A stretch of DNA of 64,000 nucleotides from the NCBI GenBank assembly GCA_964605235.1, contig CAZSBB010000002.1:170482-234481 (forward strand). Direction: 5' to 3'. The position numbers were made by a program, and so were the translations under genes. This document shows positions 1 to 8,668 of this stretch, one piece after another. The DNA is from CAZSBB01 sp964605235. Lineage in GTDB: Bacteria > Planctomycetota > Phycisphaerae > Phycisphaerales > Phycisphaeraceae. Each line of letters opens with the position of its first letter. The first letter of the stretch is position 1. The notes under the pieces were generated by a model. It had not been told where the DNA came from. It saw only the letters and a list, made by a program, of their open reading frames with translations, and did not search any database.

Positions 1-416
1 ATCTGGCGCTCGAGTTTGAAGAAGCGTTCCGCGTCGCCGGCGATGTCGGGCATGGGCAGCGAGAGGTAGCGCTCCAGGTCCTCGCGCGATTTGAGCAGCG
101 GCTGTTCCTCCATGCTCGGCAGATGGTTGATGCCGACCATGACCTGCTGTTCCAGGGGCCCGCGCGGGGTCTGGACCGTTTTAATGTGCAGTTCGTAGTC
201 GGCGCTGTGGGGGCGCACTTCCACAGCCGGCTTGACCTCTTGAATCCAGCCCTGCGTGCCGAACCACAGCTTCTGATCGCTTTTTTCCGCCAGCAGCGCC
301 TTGAGCCGATCGTACGTCGGATCATCCGGCGGAAAGCCGGGGCGACAGTAAATGCCCGGGCGGTCAAGTTCCTCATGCCAGAAGCAGCGACGCAAGCGCT
401 CGCGTGAAGTCATCAT
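1..416 (-). CDS. Uroporphyrinogen decarboxylase (UroD/MtaA)-like protein, 3' part cut by window edge
   Basis: The frame is open from the ATG at 416 to the window edge, giving the first ~138 residues. The protein starts MMTSRERLRRCFWHEELDRP and continues with PGIYCRPGFPPDDPTYDRL. This N-terminal pattern is typical of the UroD-like proteins common in Planctomycetes, which are usually annotated as uroporphyrinogen decarboxylase family or corrinoid methyltransferases. True haem biosynthesis is unlikely for such paralogues. An AGGA sits about 10 bases before the start. The gene lies 32 bp behind the PhyH-like gene on the same strand, so the two may be co-transcribed. Family assignment rests only on the N-terminus. 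Confidence 0.6.
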   Translation of the reverse strand, partial: MMTSRERLRRCFWHEELDRPGIYCRPGFPPDDPTYDRLKALLAEKSDQKLWFGTQGWIQEVKPAVEVRPHSADYELHIKTVQTPRGPLEQQVMVGINHLPSMEEQPLLKSREDLERYLSLPMPDIAGDAERFFKLERQ

Positions 417-448
417 GCCATCCATCCTGCGGCGGGAAGGTGACGTAA

Positions 449-1237
449 TCAGGGCCGGCTGCGCAGCGGGGTTTTGGAACCCATGCGCACATTCTCGGGC
501 GCCGGCTCGCTGTCGAAGTCGATGATCGCCGACAGCCGGGGGTTGGGACTGTTGTTGGGGTCCGAGGCATGGAGGGTGAGCACGGAGAAAATCAGCGTGT
601 CGCCTGGTTCCATCTCGGCGAACTGGATGTTTTCCTTCTCGATGCCGTCTTCGATGATCTGGAAGTCTTCCAGGTGGTGATGGGGAATCAGCCCGCGCTG
701 GTGCGAGCCGGGGATGACCTGCATGCAGCCGTTCTCTTTGGTGGCGCGGTCGATGGCGATCCACACCGTGACCTGGCGGGTGTTCATGGTCGCCCAGTAG
801 GCGTAATCCTGATGCCAGGGCTTGCGTCGACCGCCGTGCGCCGGCTTGCACATGAGCTTGCTGGAGTGGTAGTAGATGTTCGGACCGATGAGGTCTTCGA
901 CGGCATCGAGCAGCTTGTCCTGCGTCATGATCTGCCGGAACACGGGCTCGGCTTTGAAGACTTCCTGAATCTTGCGCAGCCGCATGGTCTTGCCGGTCGG
1001 ATCGCTGGCGAGCTTCTCCACGTCATACTGCGCATCGCCTTCGCGGAAGCTCCCGCCGACTTCGATCGCCCGCGCTGAGGCGCGATCGCGCAGGTCCTTG
1101 AGCGCCTGCACTTCCTCGGCGCTGAGCAGGCCCTTGAGAATGATGTAGCCCTGCTCGTTGAAGAACTGCAGTTGTTCGGGGGTCAGCGTTTTGCCTTCCA
1201 GGGCAACGGGCGTGAAAGCGGCAGCGGCGGTGGTCAT
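449..1237 (-). CDS. Phytanoyl-CoA dioxygenase (PhyH) family protein
   Basis: 262 residues. Non-haem Fe(II)/2-oxoglutarate dioxygenase fold: the metal triad is seen as WHQDY (H142, D144) and LTLHASD (H223), with a candidate 2-oxoglutarate-binding Arg at R234 (NPRLS). The start is the ATG at 1237, preceded by GCAGGAGCC; a longer frame upstream lacks this ribosome site. PhyH family members hydroxylate varied substrates, and the substrate cannot be read here. It is divergent from an AraC-type regulator 125 bp away, which probably controls it together with the downstream UroD-like gene. Confidence 0.85.
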   Translation of the reverse strand: MTTAAAAFTPVALEGKTLTPEQLQFFNEQGYIILKGLLSAEEVQALKDLRDRASARAIEVGGSFREGDAQYDVEKLASDPTGKTMRLRKIQEVFKAEPVFRQIMTQDKLLDAVEDLIGPNIYYHSSKLMCKPAHGGRRKPWHQDYAYWATMNTRQVTVWIAIDRATKENGCMQVIPGSHQRGLIPHHHLEDFQIIEDGIEKENIQFAEMEPGDTLIFSVLTLHASDPNNSPNPRLSAIIDFDSEPAPENVRMGSKTPLRSRP

Positions 1238-1362
1238 GACAACAGGCTCCTGCGAGGGAAAAAGCGGCCTCGTCCGCGTAAATGGGGTGCGAGCAGCATA
1301 GCGCAGCCGACTCCGAACAACTACTGCAATGATCGACCGATCTGGTATGCTTTTCGACACTC

Positions 1363-2232
1363 ATGGATCGCCAGACACCCAGCGGCCTGCCCGACTATCT
1401 GGGGGACGCCCAACGCCGGCGCCTGCGCTGGGTGTATGACCAGACCCGCATTGAGATCACCTCCGCGCGCTGGTGGCGCGTCCGCCGCGGCTGGGTGATG
1501 AGCCCGCGGCGTCTGCGCGATGACTTCCTGTTCATCCCATTAACCCATGGTCTGCATGTGAGGCTGGATGGCCGGCCGGCGACGATTCGGCCCGGGCAAT
1601 GCCTGCTGGCGCTGACCGGGCAGGAGCACGCCGCCCGCCTGCTCGACGACGCCGAGGAGACGCAGATCGTCGCCCTGCACGCCAATCTGTTGCCGCAGTG
1701 GGGCGGGCCGCTGGATCAGCTTTTCGACAATCCCTTTCCCACCTTACCCGATCTGACCGCCAGCGAAACCCGCCTGGCGCGGCTGGTGCATCTGCTGGAA
1801 GCCGACCCTCCGGTGGGCCGTTTGCTGGGCGAGCAGCTGCTGCGCGACTGGTTGGCGTTCTGGACCCTCGCCGTCGACCACGCCGCCGCCGACCACCTGC
1901 GCCCCGACCCCCGCATTGCCCAGGCGGTGGCGATTATTCACGATCGCTACGCCCAACCGCTGACGGTGGAACAGCTCGCTCACGAAGTGAACCTGCGCCC
2001 GGTGCAGTTTCGCAAGCTTTTTCGCCAGGCGTACCGCACCGGTCCCAAAGCCTACCTCGCGGAATACCGGCTCAACCAGGCGGCGCGGCTGCTGCGGATG
2101 GGGCTGGCGAGCGTCAAGGAAATCGCCTACGCCACCGGGTTCTCTGAGGAGCACTACTTCCATGCCGCATTTCGCCGGCACTTTCACCTGACCCCCACGA
2201 CCTACCGGCGCCGCAGCCGGCAGGTGGTCTGA
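1363..2232 (+). CDS. AraC family transcriptional regulator
   Basis: 289 residues. The C-terminal ~100 residues form the two-helix-turn-helix AraC domain: VEQLAHEVNLRPVQFRKLFR is the first HTH, and VKEIAYATGFSEEHYFHAAF is the second with the canonical IAYATGF signature. The N-terminal ~180 residues fit a cupin-like ligand-binding domain (PLTHGLHVRLDGRPATI, PGQCLLALTG). It is transcribed away from the PhyH-UroD pair across a 125-bp shared upstream region, the usual layout for a dedicated local activator. The ligand is unknown. Confidence 0.88.
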   Translation: MDRQTPSGLPDYLGDAQRRRLRWVYDQTRIEITSARWWRVRRGWVMSPRRLRDDFLFIPLTHGLHVRLDGRPATIRPGQCLLALTGQEHAARLLDDAEETQIVALHANLLPQWGGPLDQLFDNPFPTLPDLTASETRLARLVHLLEADPPVGRLLGEQLLRDWLAFWTLAVDHAAADHLRPDPRIAQAVAIIHDRYAQPLTVEQLAHEVNLRPVQFRKLFRQAYRTGPKAYLAEYRLNQAARLLRMGLASVKEIAYATGFSEEHYFHAAFRRHFHLTPTTYRRRSRQVV

Positions 2233-2412
2233 ACGCAGCTGCACCTCAGCTCCGCTGGCTGTCGAGCGGTGGTGACTCAGGCATCCGCCCGGCGGGCACA
2301 TCCGGAGCGATCTGCCCGCCAGGGGAGAAAATTGATTTCGTGGAATCGGGGTGGTTGGATTCTCCCGTGGAGCATTGGTACGCTAAGTTATTAGTCCATT
2401 CGATATCGTCAC

Positions 2413-3303
2413 ATGAAGAAATCTTTCTCTCCGCGACAACTCGCCCAGGCAGTGGGGGTCAGCGAGTCGTCCCTGAAACGCTGGGCCGACGCGGGCCGTC
2501 TGCATGTGGTCAAGACCACCGGCGGCCATCGGCGCATCCCCATCGCGGAAGCAGTGCGGTTCATCCGGGAAACGGGCTTAACCCTGCTCAAGCCGCAGGT
2601 GCTGGGGCTCAGCAGCGATGCAGCGCCCATCTCCGAAGGCCGGAACGACCCACGCCAACTCATGCAGGCGCTGCTCACCGCCGGCGACGCCGACGCCGTG
2701 CGTGACGCCCTTGCCAGCGCCTTTACCGATGGCTACGGCGTGGCGCGGCTATGTGACGAATGGCTGGCGCCGGCGCTGGAGGAAATCGGCACCTTCTGGC
2801 GCCACGGGTCCGAAGGCATCTTCATCGAGCATCGCGCGGTGGACTGCTGTCTGGTCGCACTGAGCCACCTGCGGGCGCTCCTGCCGCGCCCCGCCCGGGA
2901 CGCCCCGGTCGCCATGGGCAGTGCGCCGGTGGATGATCCCTACATCCTGCCGTGCTTCATGGCGGCGACGGTGCTGGCGGAACTGGGTTGGCGGGTCATC
3001 AACCTCGGCCCGCACTGTCCGCTGCAAGTGCTCGAAAACGCCGCCCAGCAGCATCATGCCCGCCTGCTCTGGCTGTCGTGCAGCGTGCCGGTCACGGTCG
3101 CCGCCGCCCAGCAGTTGGCGCAACTCGCCCAGCGGCTGCGCCAGCAGAATCGCGTGCTGGTCGTGGGGGGACGCGGCTGGTCGCTGGGGGCGGGGACACG
3201 ATCCCGCATGCAACTCGACATCGGCGCCAACATGGGCGAACTGCGCGCCCTGGCGCAGGGCGTGATGCGCGGCCTGACCCTCGAAACCGCAGGAGATGCC
3301 TGA
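2413..3303 (+). CDS. MerR-type HTH regulator with B12-binding domain (CarH/LitR-like)
   Basis: 296 residues. Residues 4-55 are a MerR/excisionase-type winged helix (SPRQLAQAVGVSESSLKRW, then KTTGGHRRIP). Residues ~75-165 match the helical cap of CarH-type light sensors, including the W-x9-E-H motif (W129, E139, H140) that packs against adenosylcobalamin. Residues ~167-290 are a B12-binding Rossmann-like domain (GWRVINLGPHCPL, VLVVGGRGW). The position of the axial histidine of the CarH family (E/D-x-H-x-x-G) here reads D-P-Y-I-L-P, with Tyr at 177. The photolyase starts 2 bp after the stop codon, so the two are one operon. Likely a light- or B12-linked repressor of DNA repair, but the missing His makes the cofactor mode uncertain. 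Confidence 0.85.
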   Translation: MKKSFSPRQLAQAVGVSESSLKRWADAGRLHVVKTTGGHRRIPIAEAVRFIRETGLTLLKPQVLGLSSDAAPISEGRNDPRQLMQALLTAGDADAVRDALASAFTDGYGVARLCDEWLAPALEEIGTFWRHGSEGIFIEHRAVDCCLVALSHLRALLPRPARDAPVAMGSAPVDDPYILPCFMAATVLAELGWRVINLGPHCPLQVLENAAQQHHARLLWLSCSVPVTVAAAQQLAQLAQRLRQQNRVLVVGGRGWSLGAGTRSRMQLDIGANMGELRALAQGVMRGLTLETAGDA

Positions 3304-3305
3304 TC

Positions 3306-4757
3306 GTGCCAACTCTGGTCTGGTTCCGCAGTGACCTGCGCCCGCTCGCCAACCCCGCCCTGCATCATGCCGCCCGGACCGCCTCCGACGGCGTGGTCGG
3401 CGTCTTTGTCTGCACCCCACGCCAATGGCGTCAGCATGACTGGGGCGCCAATCGCATCGCCTTCCAGCTCGAAGGCGTGCGCGCCCTGCGCGCGGACCTG
3501 GCTCGGTTGAACATTCCGCTGCTGGTGCTGACCGTCGACGACTTCCCTGCCGTCCCGGCGGCGCTCACGCAACTGGTCCAGCAACTCCGCGCCACCGCGG
3601 TGTACGCCAACCGCGAGTATGAGGTGAACGAGCAAGCCCGCGATGCCGCGGTCGCCCAGCAACTACAAGCACTCGGCTGCGCCTGGCATGTTTATGACGA
3701 CCAGACCGTGCTGCCGCCTGACGCGGTGCGCAGCGGAAGCGGCACGTTTTACAAGGTGTATACGCCGTACCGGCGGCGCTGGGAGGAGTTGGTGACCGCG
3801 CAGTTGCCGTTGCGCATCCTCCCGGCCCCCAAACCCCAGACGCTGATCAAGCTGCCGGCCGCGTTGCGCCCGCTGGCGGACCACTGGCCCGATGAAGCCG
3901 CGTCGTGGACCACTGGGCATGTGCTGGCGCAGCGTTGGCCCGCCGGCAGTGCGGCAGCACAAACCCGGCTGAAACAGTTCATCACCCAGCACATCGACAG
4001 CTATCAACAGCAGCGCGATTTCCCGGCACTCGATGGCACCAGTTCACTCTCACCCTACCTCGCCAGCGGAGCGCTGAGCGTTCAGCAATGCCTGCACGCC
4101 GCCTTGCGCGCCAATGATGGCCAACTCACCGGCGGAAAGCCCGGCGTGACCACCTGGATCGGCGAGCTGATCTGGCGCGAGTTCTACCGCCACGTGCTGG
4201 TGGGCTTTCCGCGCGTCTGCCGCAATCAGCCGTTCAATCTCGCCACCCGGCGGGTCGCCTGGCGACAGGACGAAACCCAGTTTGCCGCGTGGTGCGCCGG
4301 CCGGACCGGCATCCCGATCATCGATGCCGCCCTGCGCCAGCTCCTCACCACCGGCTGGATGCACAATCGCCTGCGCATGATCGTCGCCATGTACCTGACC
4401 AAAGACCTGCTGATCGACTGGCGCTGGGGTGAACGCTTCTTCATGCAGCATCTGGTCGATGGCGATTTCGCCAACAACAACGGCGGCTGGCAATGGTCCG
4501 CCTCCACCGGCACCGATGCCGCGCCGTACTTTCGCATCTTCAACCCCAGCGCCCAGAGCGAGCGTTTCGATCCGCAGGGGAACTTCCTGCGCCAGTGGTT
4601 GCCGGAGCTGCGCCAGTTGGACAACAAGGCGCTGCACGATCCCAACCGTTTGCCCCCGCTGGTGCGCAGCACCCTGGACTATCCCGCACCGCTGGTGGAG
4701 CGGGCACTCGCCCGGCAACGGGCGCTGGACGCATTCGCGGTGCTCAAGCAGAGCTGA
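3306..4757 (+). CDS. phr: Deoxyribodipyrimidine photolyase / cryptochrome family
   Basis: 483 residues from a GTG start at 3306 with AGGAG at 3291-3295. The N-terminus is the antenna domain (TLVWFRSDLRPLANPAL), and the C-terminal FAD domain carries GWMHNRLRMIVAMYLTKDL, GDFANNNGGWQWSASTGTD and FRIFNP, which are hallmarks of class I CPD photolyases. The enzyme repairs UV pyrimidine dimers with blue light. It directly follows the B12-domain regulator, consistent with light-controlled expression. Its 3' end overlaps the convergent bioF-like gene by 14 bp. The frame is open far upstream, but the extra N-terminal stretch is the shadow of the regulator gene. Confidence 0.93.
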   Translation: MPTLVWFRSDLRPLANPALHHAARTASDGVVGVFVCTPRQWRQHDWGANRIAFQLEGVRALRADLARLNIPLLVLTVDDFPAVPAALTQLVQQLRATAVYANREYEVNEQARDAAVAQQLQALGCAWHVYDDQTVLPPDAVRSGSGTFYKVYTPYRRRWEELVTAQLPLRILPAPKPQTLIKLPAALRPLADHWPDEAASWTTGHVLAQRWPAGSAAAQTRLKQFITQHIDSYQQQRDFPALDGTSSLSPYLASGALSVQQCLHAALRANDGQLTGGKPGVTTWIGELIWREFYRHVLVGFPRVCRNQPFNLATRRVAWRQDETQFAAWCAGRTGIPIIDAALRQLLTTGWMHNRLRMIVAMYLTKDLLIDWRWGERFFMQHLVDGDFANNNGGWQWSASTGTDAAPYFRIFNPSAQSERFDPQGNFLRQWLPELRQLDNKALHDPNRLPPLVRSTLDYPAPLVERALARQRALDAFAVLKQS

Positions 4758-5958
4758 GGGAAACCTGCAACTCGCGCCAGCGGCGCGCCAGGGCTTTGAG
4801 GAACTGATTCAGTTCGTCAATGGTCAGATCGCAGCGCAGGGTGATCCGCAGCCGCGCCGAGCCGGGCGCCACGGTCGGTGGTCGCACCGCCGGCACACAG
4901 AAGCCATCTTCCTCCAGCAGCGCGGACAAACGCAGCGCGGCGGCGGCAGAGCCAACAATCACCGGCACAATCGGCGTGGGCAGGTCCCGATCCACCGCAA
5001 ACCCCAGTTCCGCCAGGCCCGCCCGCAGGTGGGTGGTCAGCTCCTGCAACCGTTCACGCCGCTGCGGCTCACGTGCCACGACCTCCAGTGCGGCACTGAT
5101 CGCCGCGACCTGTGGGGGCGGGACCGCCGTGCTGTAAATGAACGGCCGGGCACGATTCACCAGGGTGTCAATCAACAGTTGATCGCCGGTGACGATCCCC
5201 CCCAGACTCCCCAACGCTTTGCTGGCGGTGCTGATCACCACGTCGACCGCCTCGCTGACGCTCTGTAAAGCGCACAGTCCTGAGCCGTCGTCGCCCAGCA
5301 CGCCGGTGGCGTGGGCTTCATCGACCACCAGCAGGGCGTCATGCGCGCGCGCCAGCGCGCAGAGCGTGGGCAGGTCCGCCATGTCGCCATCCATGGAGAA
5401 CACGCTGTCGGTGACAATCAGCCGCCGGCGGGCGTCGCGGCAGCGCGTCAGCAACCGGGCGAGTTTGTCGGTGTGCAGATGGGGGTAGACGCGCACCGTG
5501 GCGCCGCTGGCGCGGGCGGCGTCAATGAGGCTGGCGTGACAGAGCTTGTCGAGCAGGATGACATCGGGCGCGCCCGCCAGGGCGGTGAGCGCCGCGAGAT
5601 TCGCCATGTAGCCGGTGGGCAGCAGCAGGGCAGCCTGAGCGTGTTTGAAGGCGGCAAAACGTGCTTCACATTGCTGATGCAGGTCCAGGTGCCCGGTGAT
5701 CAGCCGGGCCGCGCCGCTTCCGACGCCGTCGTGCCGCGCGGCGCTGGCGACCGCAGCGGCAATGTCGGGATGCTGCGCCAGGGCGAGGTAGTCGTTGCCC
5801 GTCAGGTTCAGCAGGGGGCGCGGCAGGTCGTGGGCGAAGCCCGGCGTGGCTGGCCGCCAGATATGCCGACCATGGGCATGACCGGGGCGCAGCGTCCGCC
5901 GCAGCGCCGCCGCGTCGGCCGCGTCCAGTTCATGCTGCAATTGTTCGCGCCATGACAT
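4744..5958 (-). CDS. bioF: 8-amino-7-oxononanoate synthase (biotin synthesis) or close AONS-family enzyme
   Basis: 404 residues from the ATG at 5958 (a TTG at 5985 is possible). Fold-type I PLP enzyme of the alpha-oxoamine synthase family: NLTGNDYLALAQHP near the N-terminus, GSGAARLITG, VTDSVFSMDGDMA, the PLP-binding VVDEAHATGVLG, and the Schiff-base lysine in STASKALGSLGG. BioF joins pimeloyl-ACP and alanine in biotin synthesis. No other bio genes are adjacent, so the related enzyme KBL (glycine acetyltransferase) cannot be fully excluded. The 3' end runs 14 bp into the photolyase gene on the other strand. Confidence 0.85.
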   Translation of the reverse strand: MSWREQLQHELDAADAAALRRTLRPGHAHGRHIWRPATPGFAHDLPRPLLNLTGNDYLALAQHPDIAAAVASAARHDGVGSGAARLITGHLDLHQQCEARFAAFKHAQAALLLPTGYMANLAALTALAGAPDVILLDKLCHASLIDAARASGATVRVYPHLHTDKLARLLTRCRDARRRLIVTDSVFSMDGDMADLPTLCALARAHDALLVVDEAHATGVLGDDGSGLCALQSVSEAVDVVISTASKALGSLGGIVTGDQLLIDTLVNRARPFIYSTAVPPPQVAAISAALEVVAREPQRRERLQELTTHLRAGLAELGFAVDRDLPTPIVPVIVGSAAAALRLSALLEEDGFCVPAVRPPTVAPGSARLRITLRCDLTIDELNQFLKALARRWRELQVSLSSA

Positions 5959-6043
5959 GGCGGGTAAGGCCTGCAACGGGATCAAGGAAGGATGGAGCGA
6001 CGGGGTCCATCACACCGGCACAGCGTCGGCTGCGCCGGGCGGA

Positions 6044-6394
6044 TTATTCGTCATCACCATCGTCATCGTCGTCATGGCCGCCGGTGAAGTCGAGTTGCAC
6101 ATCCGCGGGCATATCCGCCAGCGTGTGTTTCATCAGGCGGCCGACTTTGAACTTGACGGTCCGCTTGGGCGGCACCTGCACGGGTTCGAGCGTCTTGGGG
6201 TTCTGCGCCTTGCGGGCGCGGCGTTGCTTGACCTCGAACACGCCGAAGTCGCGGAATTCCAGACGATTGCCCTTACCCAGTTCAACAATGATGTTGTCGA
6301 GAAAACTCTGGACAATCCGCTTGACGATCACTCGCTTCTGGTCGGTGGCCTGGGCGATCTGATCGATGAGTTCTTTCTTGGTCACCGTAGCCAT
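6044..6394 (-). CDS. HU/IHF family DNA-binding protein with acidic tail
   Basis: 116 residues. Residues 1-92 are a standard HU fold: VTKKELIDQIAQATDQKRV, then LEFRDFGVFEVKQRRARKAQNPKT with the DNA-clamping beta arm, and VPPKRTVKFKVG. The last ~20 residues are very acidic (HDDDDDGDDE), which is unusual for HU and could tune DNA affinity or contact basic partners. GGGG lies just before the ATG. It is a single gene with its own candidate promoter upstream. Confidence 0.92.
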   Translation of the reverse strand: MATVTKKELIDQIAQATDQKRVIVKRIVQSFLDNIIVELGKGNRLEFRDFGVFEVKQRRARKAQNPKTLEPVQVPPKRTVKFKVGRLMKHTLADMPADVQLDFTGGHDDDDDGDDE

Positions 6395-6930
6395 GCAGGA
6401 TACCCCTTATCACGTCCAGACCTGATCCCACCTAGGCATCGCAACGGGAGAGATGAGATGCTGCGCGCCGGTCCTTACGCTTAAGTACATGCTGTTGCTG
6501 CAATAGTATGGCGTTGGCGGTTTGGCCGGTCAAGGCAATATCCACGGGTTTCTTGTGCGGAAGTAAAAATCTTGCGTCTGCAGCGGTTCTGATATCCTCG
6601 GCAAATCACAGGACTTCTGATGATCGTGCCGAACGCAACGCTTTCGCCTGACGCGGCGGCGCTGGGCAGCATGTCACCCTCCGGGACTAATGAATGACGC
6701 TAACCGTTTAGCAACAAACAGGTTGCGAATGTCACTCTTCATGTCGCGTGACATCGATCGGGCAGCATTGTCGCCGGCTGCGCCAGGCGCATAAGCCTTG
6801 TGGACGCAACAAGCTGTCAAGCTGAGCAGGGGCGCTCGCACCACGGAAACGCCGTCTGCGTGGGGCATCCTGGTGACATCCGATCGCCCCACGCTTGAGC
6901 CAATCGCCAGCGTGTCATACCATCGCGCTG
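6395..6930. other. Intergenic stretch between divergent HU and def genes
   Basis: 536 bases between divergent genes. Apart from a candidate HU promoter (6505-6533), I see no convincing gene, RNA or repeat. Short frames here lack coding character. Confidence 0.5.
6505..6533 (-). promoter_or_regulatory. Candidate promoter for the HU gene
   Basis: On the minus strand TTGACC (6533-6528), a 17-bp spacer, then CATACT (6510-6505) resembles a sigma-70 promoter (4 of 6 matches in the -10). It lies about 110 bp upstream of the HU start codon. Visual match only. Confidence 0.3.
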
Positions 6931-7443
6931 ATGGCAGTCGATCCGGACCAGTTGCGTATTGTGATTTACCCCGACCCCGTGCTGCGCCGCCGCGCCCAGC
7001 CAGTGCCTCAGGTGACCGACGAGGTGCGCGCTGTCGCCCAGCGCATGCTCCAGCTGATGCACGAAGCGCCCGGCGTCGGGCTGGCGGCCCCGCAGGTGGG
7101 GCTGAGCTGGCGCCTGTTCGTCGCCAACACCACCGGCGAACCAGCCAACGATCAGGTCTACATCAACCCGCAACTGAGCAATCCATCCCGCGATCTGGAA
7201 GACTACGAGGAAGGTTGCCTGAGCCTGCCCGACATCCGCGCGGAGATTCGCCGCCCCAGGACCATGACCATCACTGCCACCGGACTCGATGGCCAAACCT
7301 TTGAGCTGACCAACAGCGAACTGCTCGCCCGGGTCTGGCAACACGAATACGACCACCTCGACGGCGTGCTCATCCTCGACCGCATGGGTCACCTCGACAA
7401 ACTCGCCAACCGCAAAGCCCTGCGGCAACTCGAACAGGCATAA
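6931..7443 (+). CDS. def: Peptide deformylase
   Basis: 170 residues from the ATG at 6931; the reading frame extends 12 codons further upstream, but family members begin near this Met. All three metalloprotease motifs are present: GVGLAAPQVG, EGCLSLP (metal-binding Cys) and HEYDHLDG (two metal-binding His and the catalytic Glu). It removes the formyl group from the N-terminal Met of new proteins. It is followed 47 bp later by fmt, the classic def-fmt pairing of enzymes that add and remove the formyl group. Confidence 0.95.
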   Translation: MAVDPDQLRIVIYPDPVLRRRAQPVPQVTDEVRAVAQRMLQLMHEAPGVGLAAPQVGLSWRLFVANTTGEPANDQVYINPQLSNPSRDLEDYEEGCLSLPDIRAEIRRPRTMTITATGLDGQTFELTNSELLARVWQHEYDHLDGVLILDRMGHLDKLANRKALRQLEQA

Positions 7444-7490
7444 TCGCCCCGGCGCGCCGCCGGCGCGCTTGATCCCACGGAGGCTGTCGC

Positions 7491-8435
7491 ATGCGGCTGG
7501 TGTTTCTTGGCTCGGGTGAATTCGGCCTGCCCACGCTCGCGGCGCTGCACGCCACCCACCAGATCGTCGGCGTCGTCTCCCAACCTCCACGCCCCGCCGG
7601 CCGGCAACGCAAGCTTACGCCCACGCCCATCGCCCAGTGGGCGCTCGCGCAAGGCTTGCCTTTGCTCGAACCGGAAGACGTCAATCAACCGGATGTCCTG
7701 GAGACGATTGCCCGGTGGCGTGCCGAGGCGTCGGTGGTCATCGCGTTTGGTCAGAAGCTCGCGCCGACGTTGCTTGACGTGCTGGGCCAACTGACCGTGA
7801 ACCTGCACGCCTCGCTGCTGCCCAAGTACCGCGGCGCCGCTCCCATCAACTGGGCGCTGATCCAGGGCGAAACCGTCACCGGCGTCAGCGTCATCGGCAT
7901 CGCCCAGCGCATGGATGCCGGCGACATATACGCGGCCGCCGAACTCACCATCGATCCCTTGGAAACCGCTGGCGAACTGCACGATCGCCTCGCCCAGCTT
8001 GGTCCGGCAGTCATGCAGCACACGCTCGACGATCTGGCCCAAGGCCAGTTGTCGCCCCAGGCGCAGGATGAAACGCAAGCCACCCGCGCTCCGAAGCTCT
8101 CCCGCGCCGACAGTCCACTGGACCTGTCCCTGCCGGTCACCGCGCTGCGGCAACGCATCCACGGCCTGACGCCCTGGCCGGGCGTCACTGCTCGCCTGAG
8201 CCGCGCGGGCCACGAACCACTCGAACTCAAGCTCCTCCGCGTCCGCGACCACGCCTTTCCCGCCCCGGCTGATCCGCCGACGCCGGGCATATTTGTCAGT
8301 CCCGAGCGCCTGGTGGTCAGTGGCGGCGAACTGGAACTGCTGGAAGTGCAACCCCCGGGCAAACGCCCCATGCCCATGACCGACTTCCTCTGCGGCCACC
8401 CCATCCAGCGCGGCGACCAACTGACCGCTCCCTGA
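7491..8435 (+). CDS. fmt: Methionyl-tRNA formyltransferase
   Basis: 314 residues, the usual length. N-terminal formyltransferase domain with LVFLGSGEFGLPTLAAL, the folate-binding and catalytic region NLHASLLPKYRGAAPINWAL, and GVSVIGIAQRMDAGDIY. C-terminal OB-like domain includes RIHGLTPWPGVTA. The ATG is preceded by GGAGG at a 7-base spacing. It formylates initiator Met-tRNA in the cytoplasm and sits in a def-fmt operon. Confidence 0.96.
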   Translation: MRLVFLGSGEFGLPTLAALHATHQIVGVVSQPPRPAGRQRKLTPTPIAQWALAQGLPLLEPEDVNQPDVLETIARWRAEASVVIAFGQKLAPTLLDVLGQLTVNLHASLLPKYRGAAPINWALIQGETVTGVSVIGIAQRMDAGDIYAAAELTIDPLETAGELHDRLAQLGPAVMQHTLDDLAQGQLSPQAQDETQATRAPKLSRADSPLDLSLPVTALRQRIHGLTPWPGVTARLSRAGHEPLELKLLRVRDHAFPAPADPPTPGIFVSPERLVVSGGELELLEVQPPGKRPMPMTDFLCGHPIQRGDQLTAP

Positions 8436-8516
8436 CCGCGCCAGGCGCCAGTCTCACGCCACGACATCTTTGGCCAACCCGTTTGCCAGCCACGCGCAGC
8501 CCCGACGCGCCCCGGC

Positions 8517-8621
8517 GTGACCCGCTCCCACGCCATCTGATCCTACGCCATCAGATCCTACGCCATCAGATCCTACGCCATTTAATCCCATGCCAACTGA
8601 TCCCATGGCAACCCGATCCCC
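8517..8621. repeat. 15-bp tandem repeat array, about 7 units
   Basis: Units of 15 bp run from 8517 to 8621. The core copies at 8547-8561 and 8562-8576 are identical (GCCATCAGATCCTAC); 8532-8546 differs by one base, and outer copies are degenerate (e.g. 8577-8591 GCCATTTAATCCCAT). The array lies just after fmt. There is no spacer variety, so it is not a CRISPR. A minus-strand frame through it would encode repeated GSDGV, but I do not regard that as a gene. Confidence 0.8.
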
Positions 8622-8639
8622 GCTGTCAGGCCGCGGCAC

Positions 8640-8668
8640 AAAATGTATTTTCAATTAAAATACATTTT
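8640..8668. repeat. AT-rich palindrome, copy 1 of 4
   Basis: Perfect 12-bp arms AAAATGTATTTT (8640-8651) and AAAATACATTTT (8657-8668) around CAATT. It stands out strongly from the GC-rich surroundings. The same element occurs three more times at 14.35-14.89 kb, beyond the lyase gene. It lies 215 bp before the GntR/LacI-type regulator. It could be an operator or a dispersed repeat. Confidence 0.85.

Noticed and set aside
8517..8621. Possible CRISPR array
   Set aside because: Units are 15 bp head to tail with no unique spacers and no cas genes nearby.
8454..8654. Minus frame with GSDGV repeats across the 15-bp array
   Set aside because: The start codon falls inside the AT-rich palindrome, there is no ribosome site, and the repeat peptide simply mirrors the DNA repeat.
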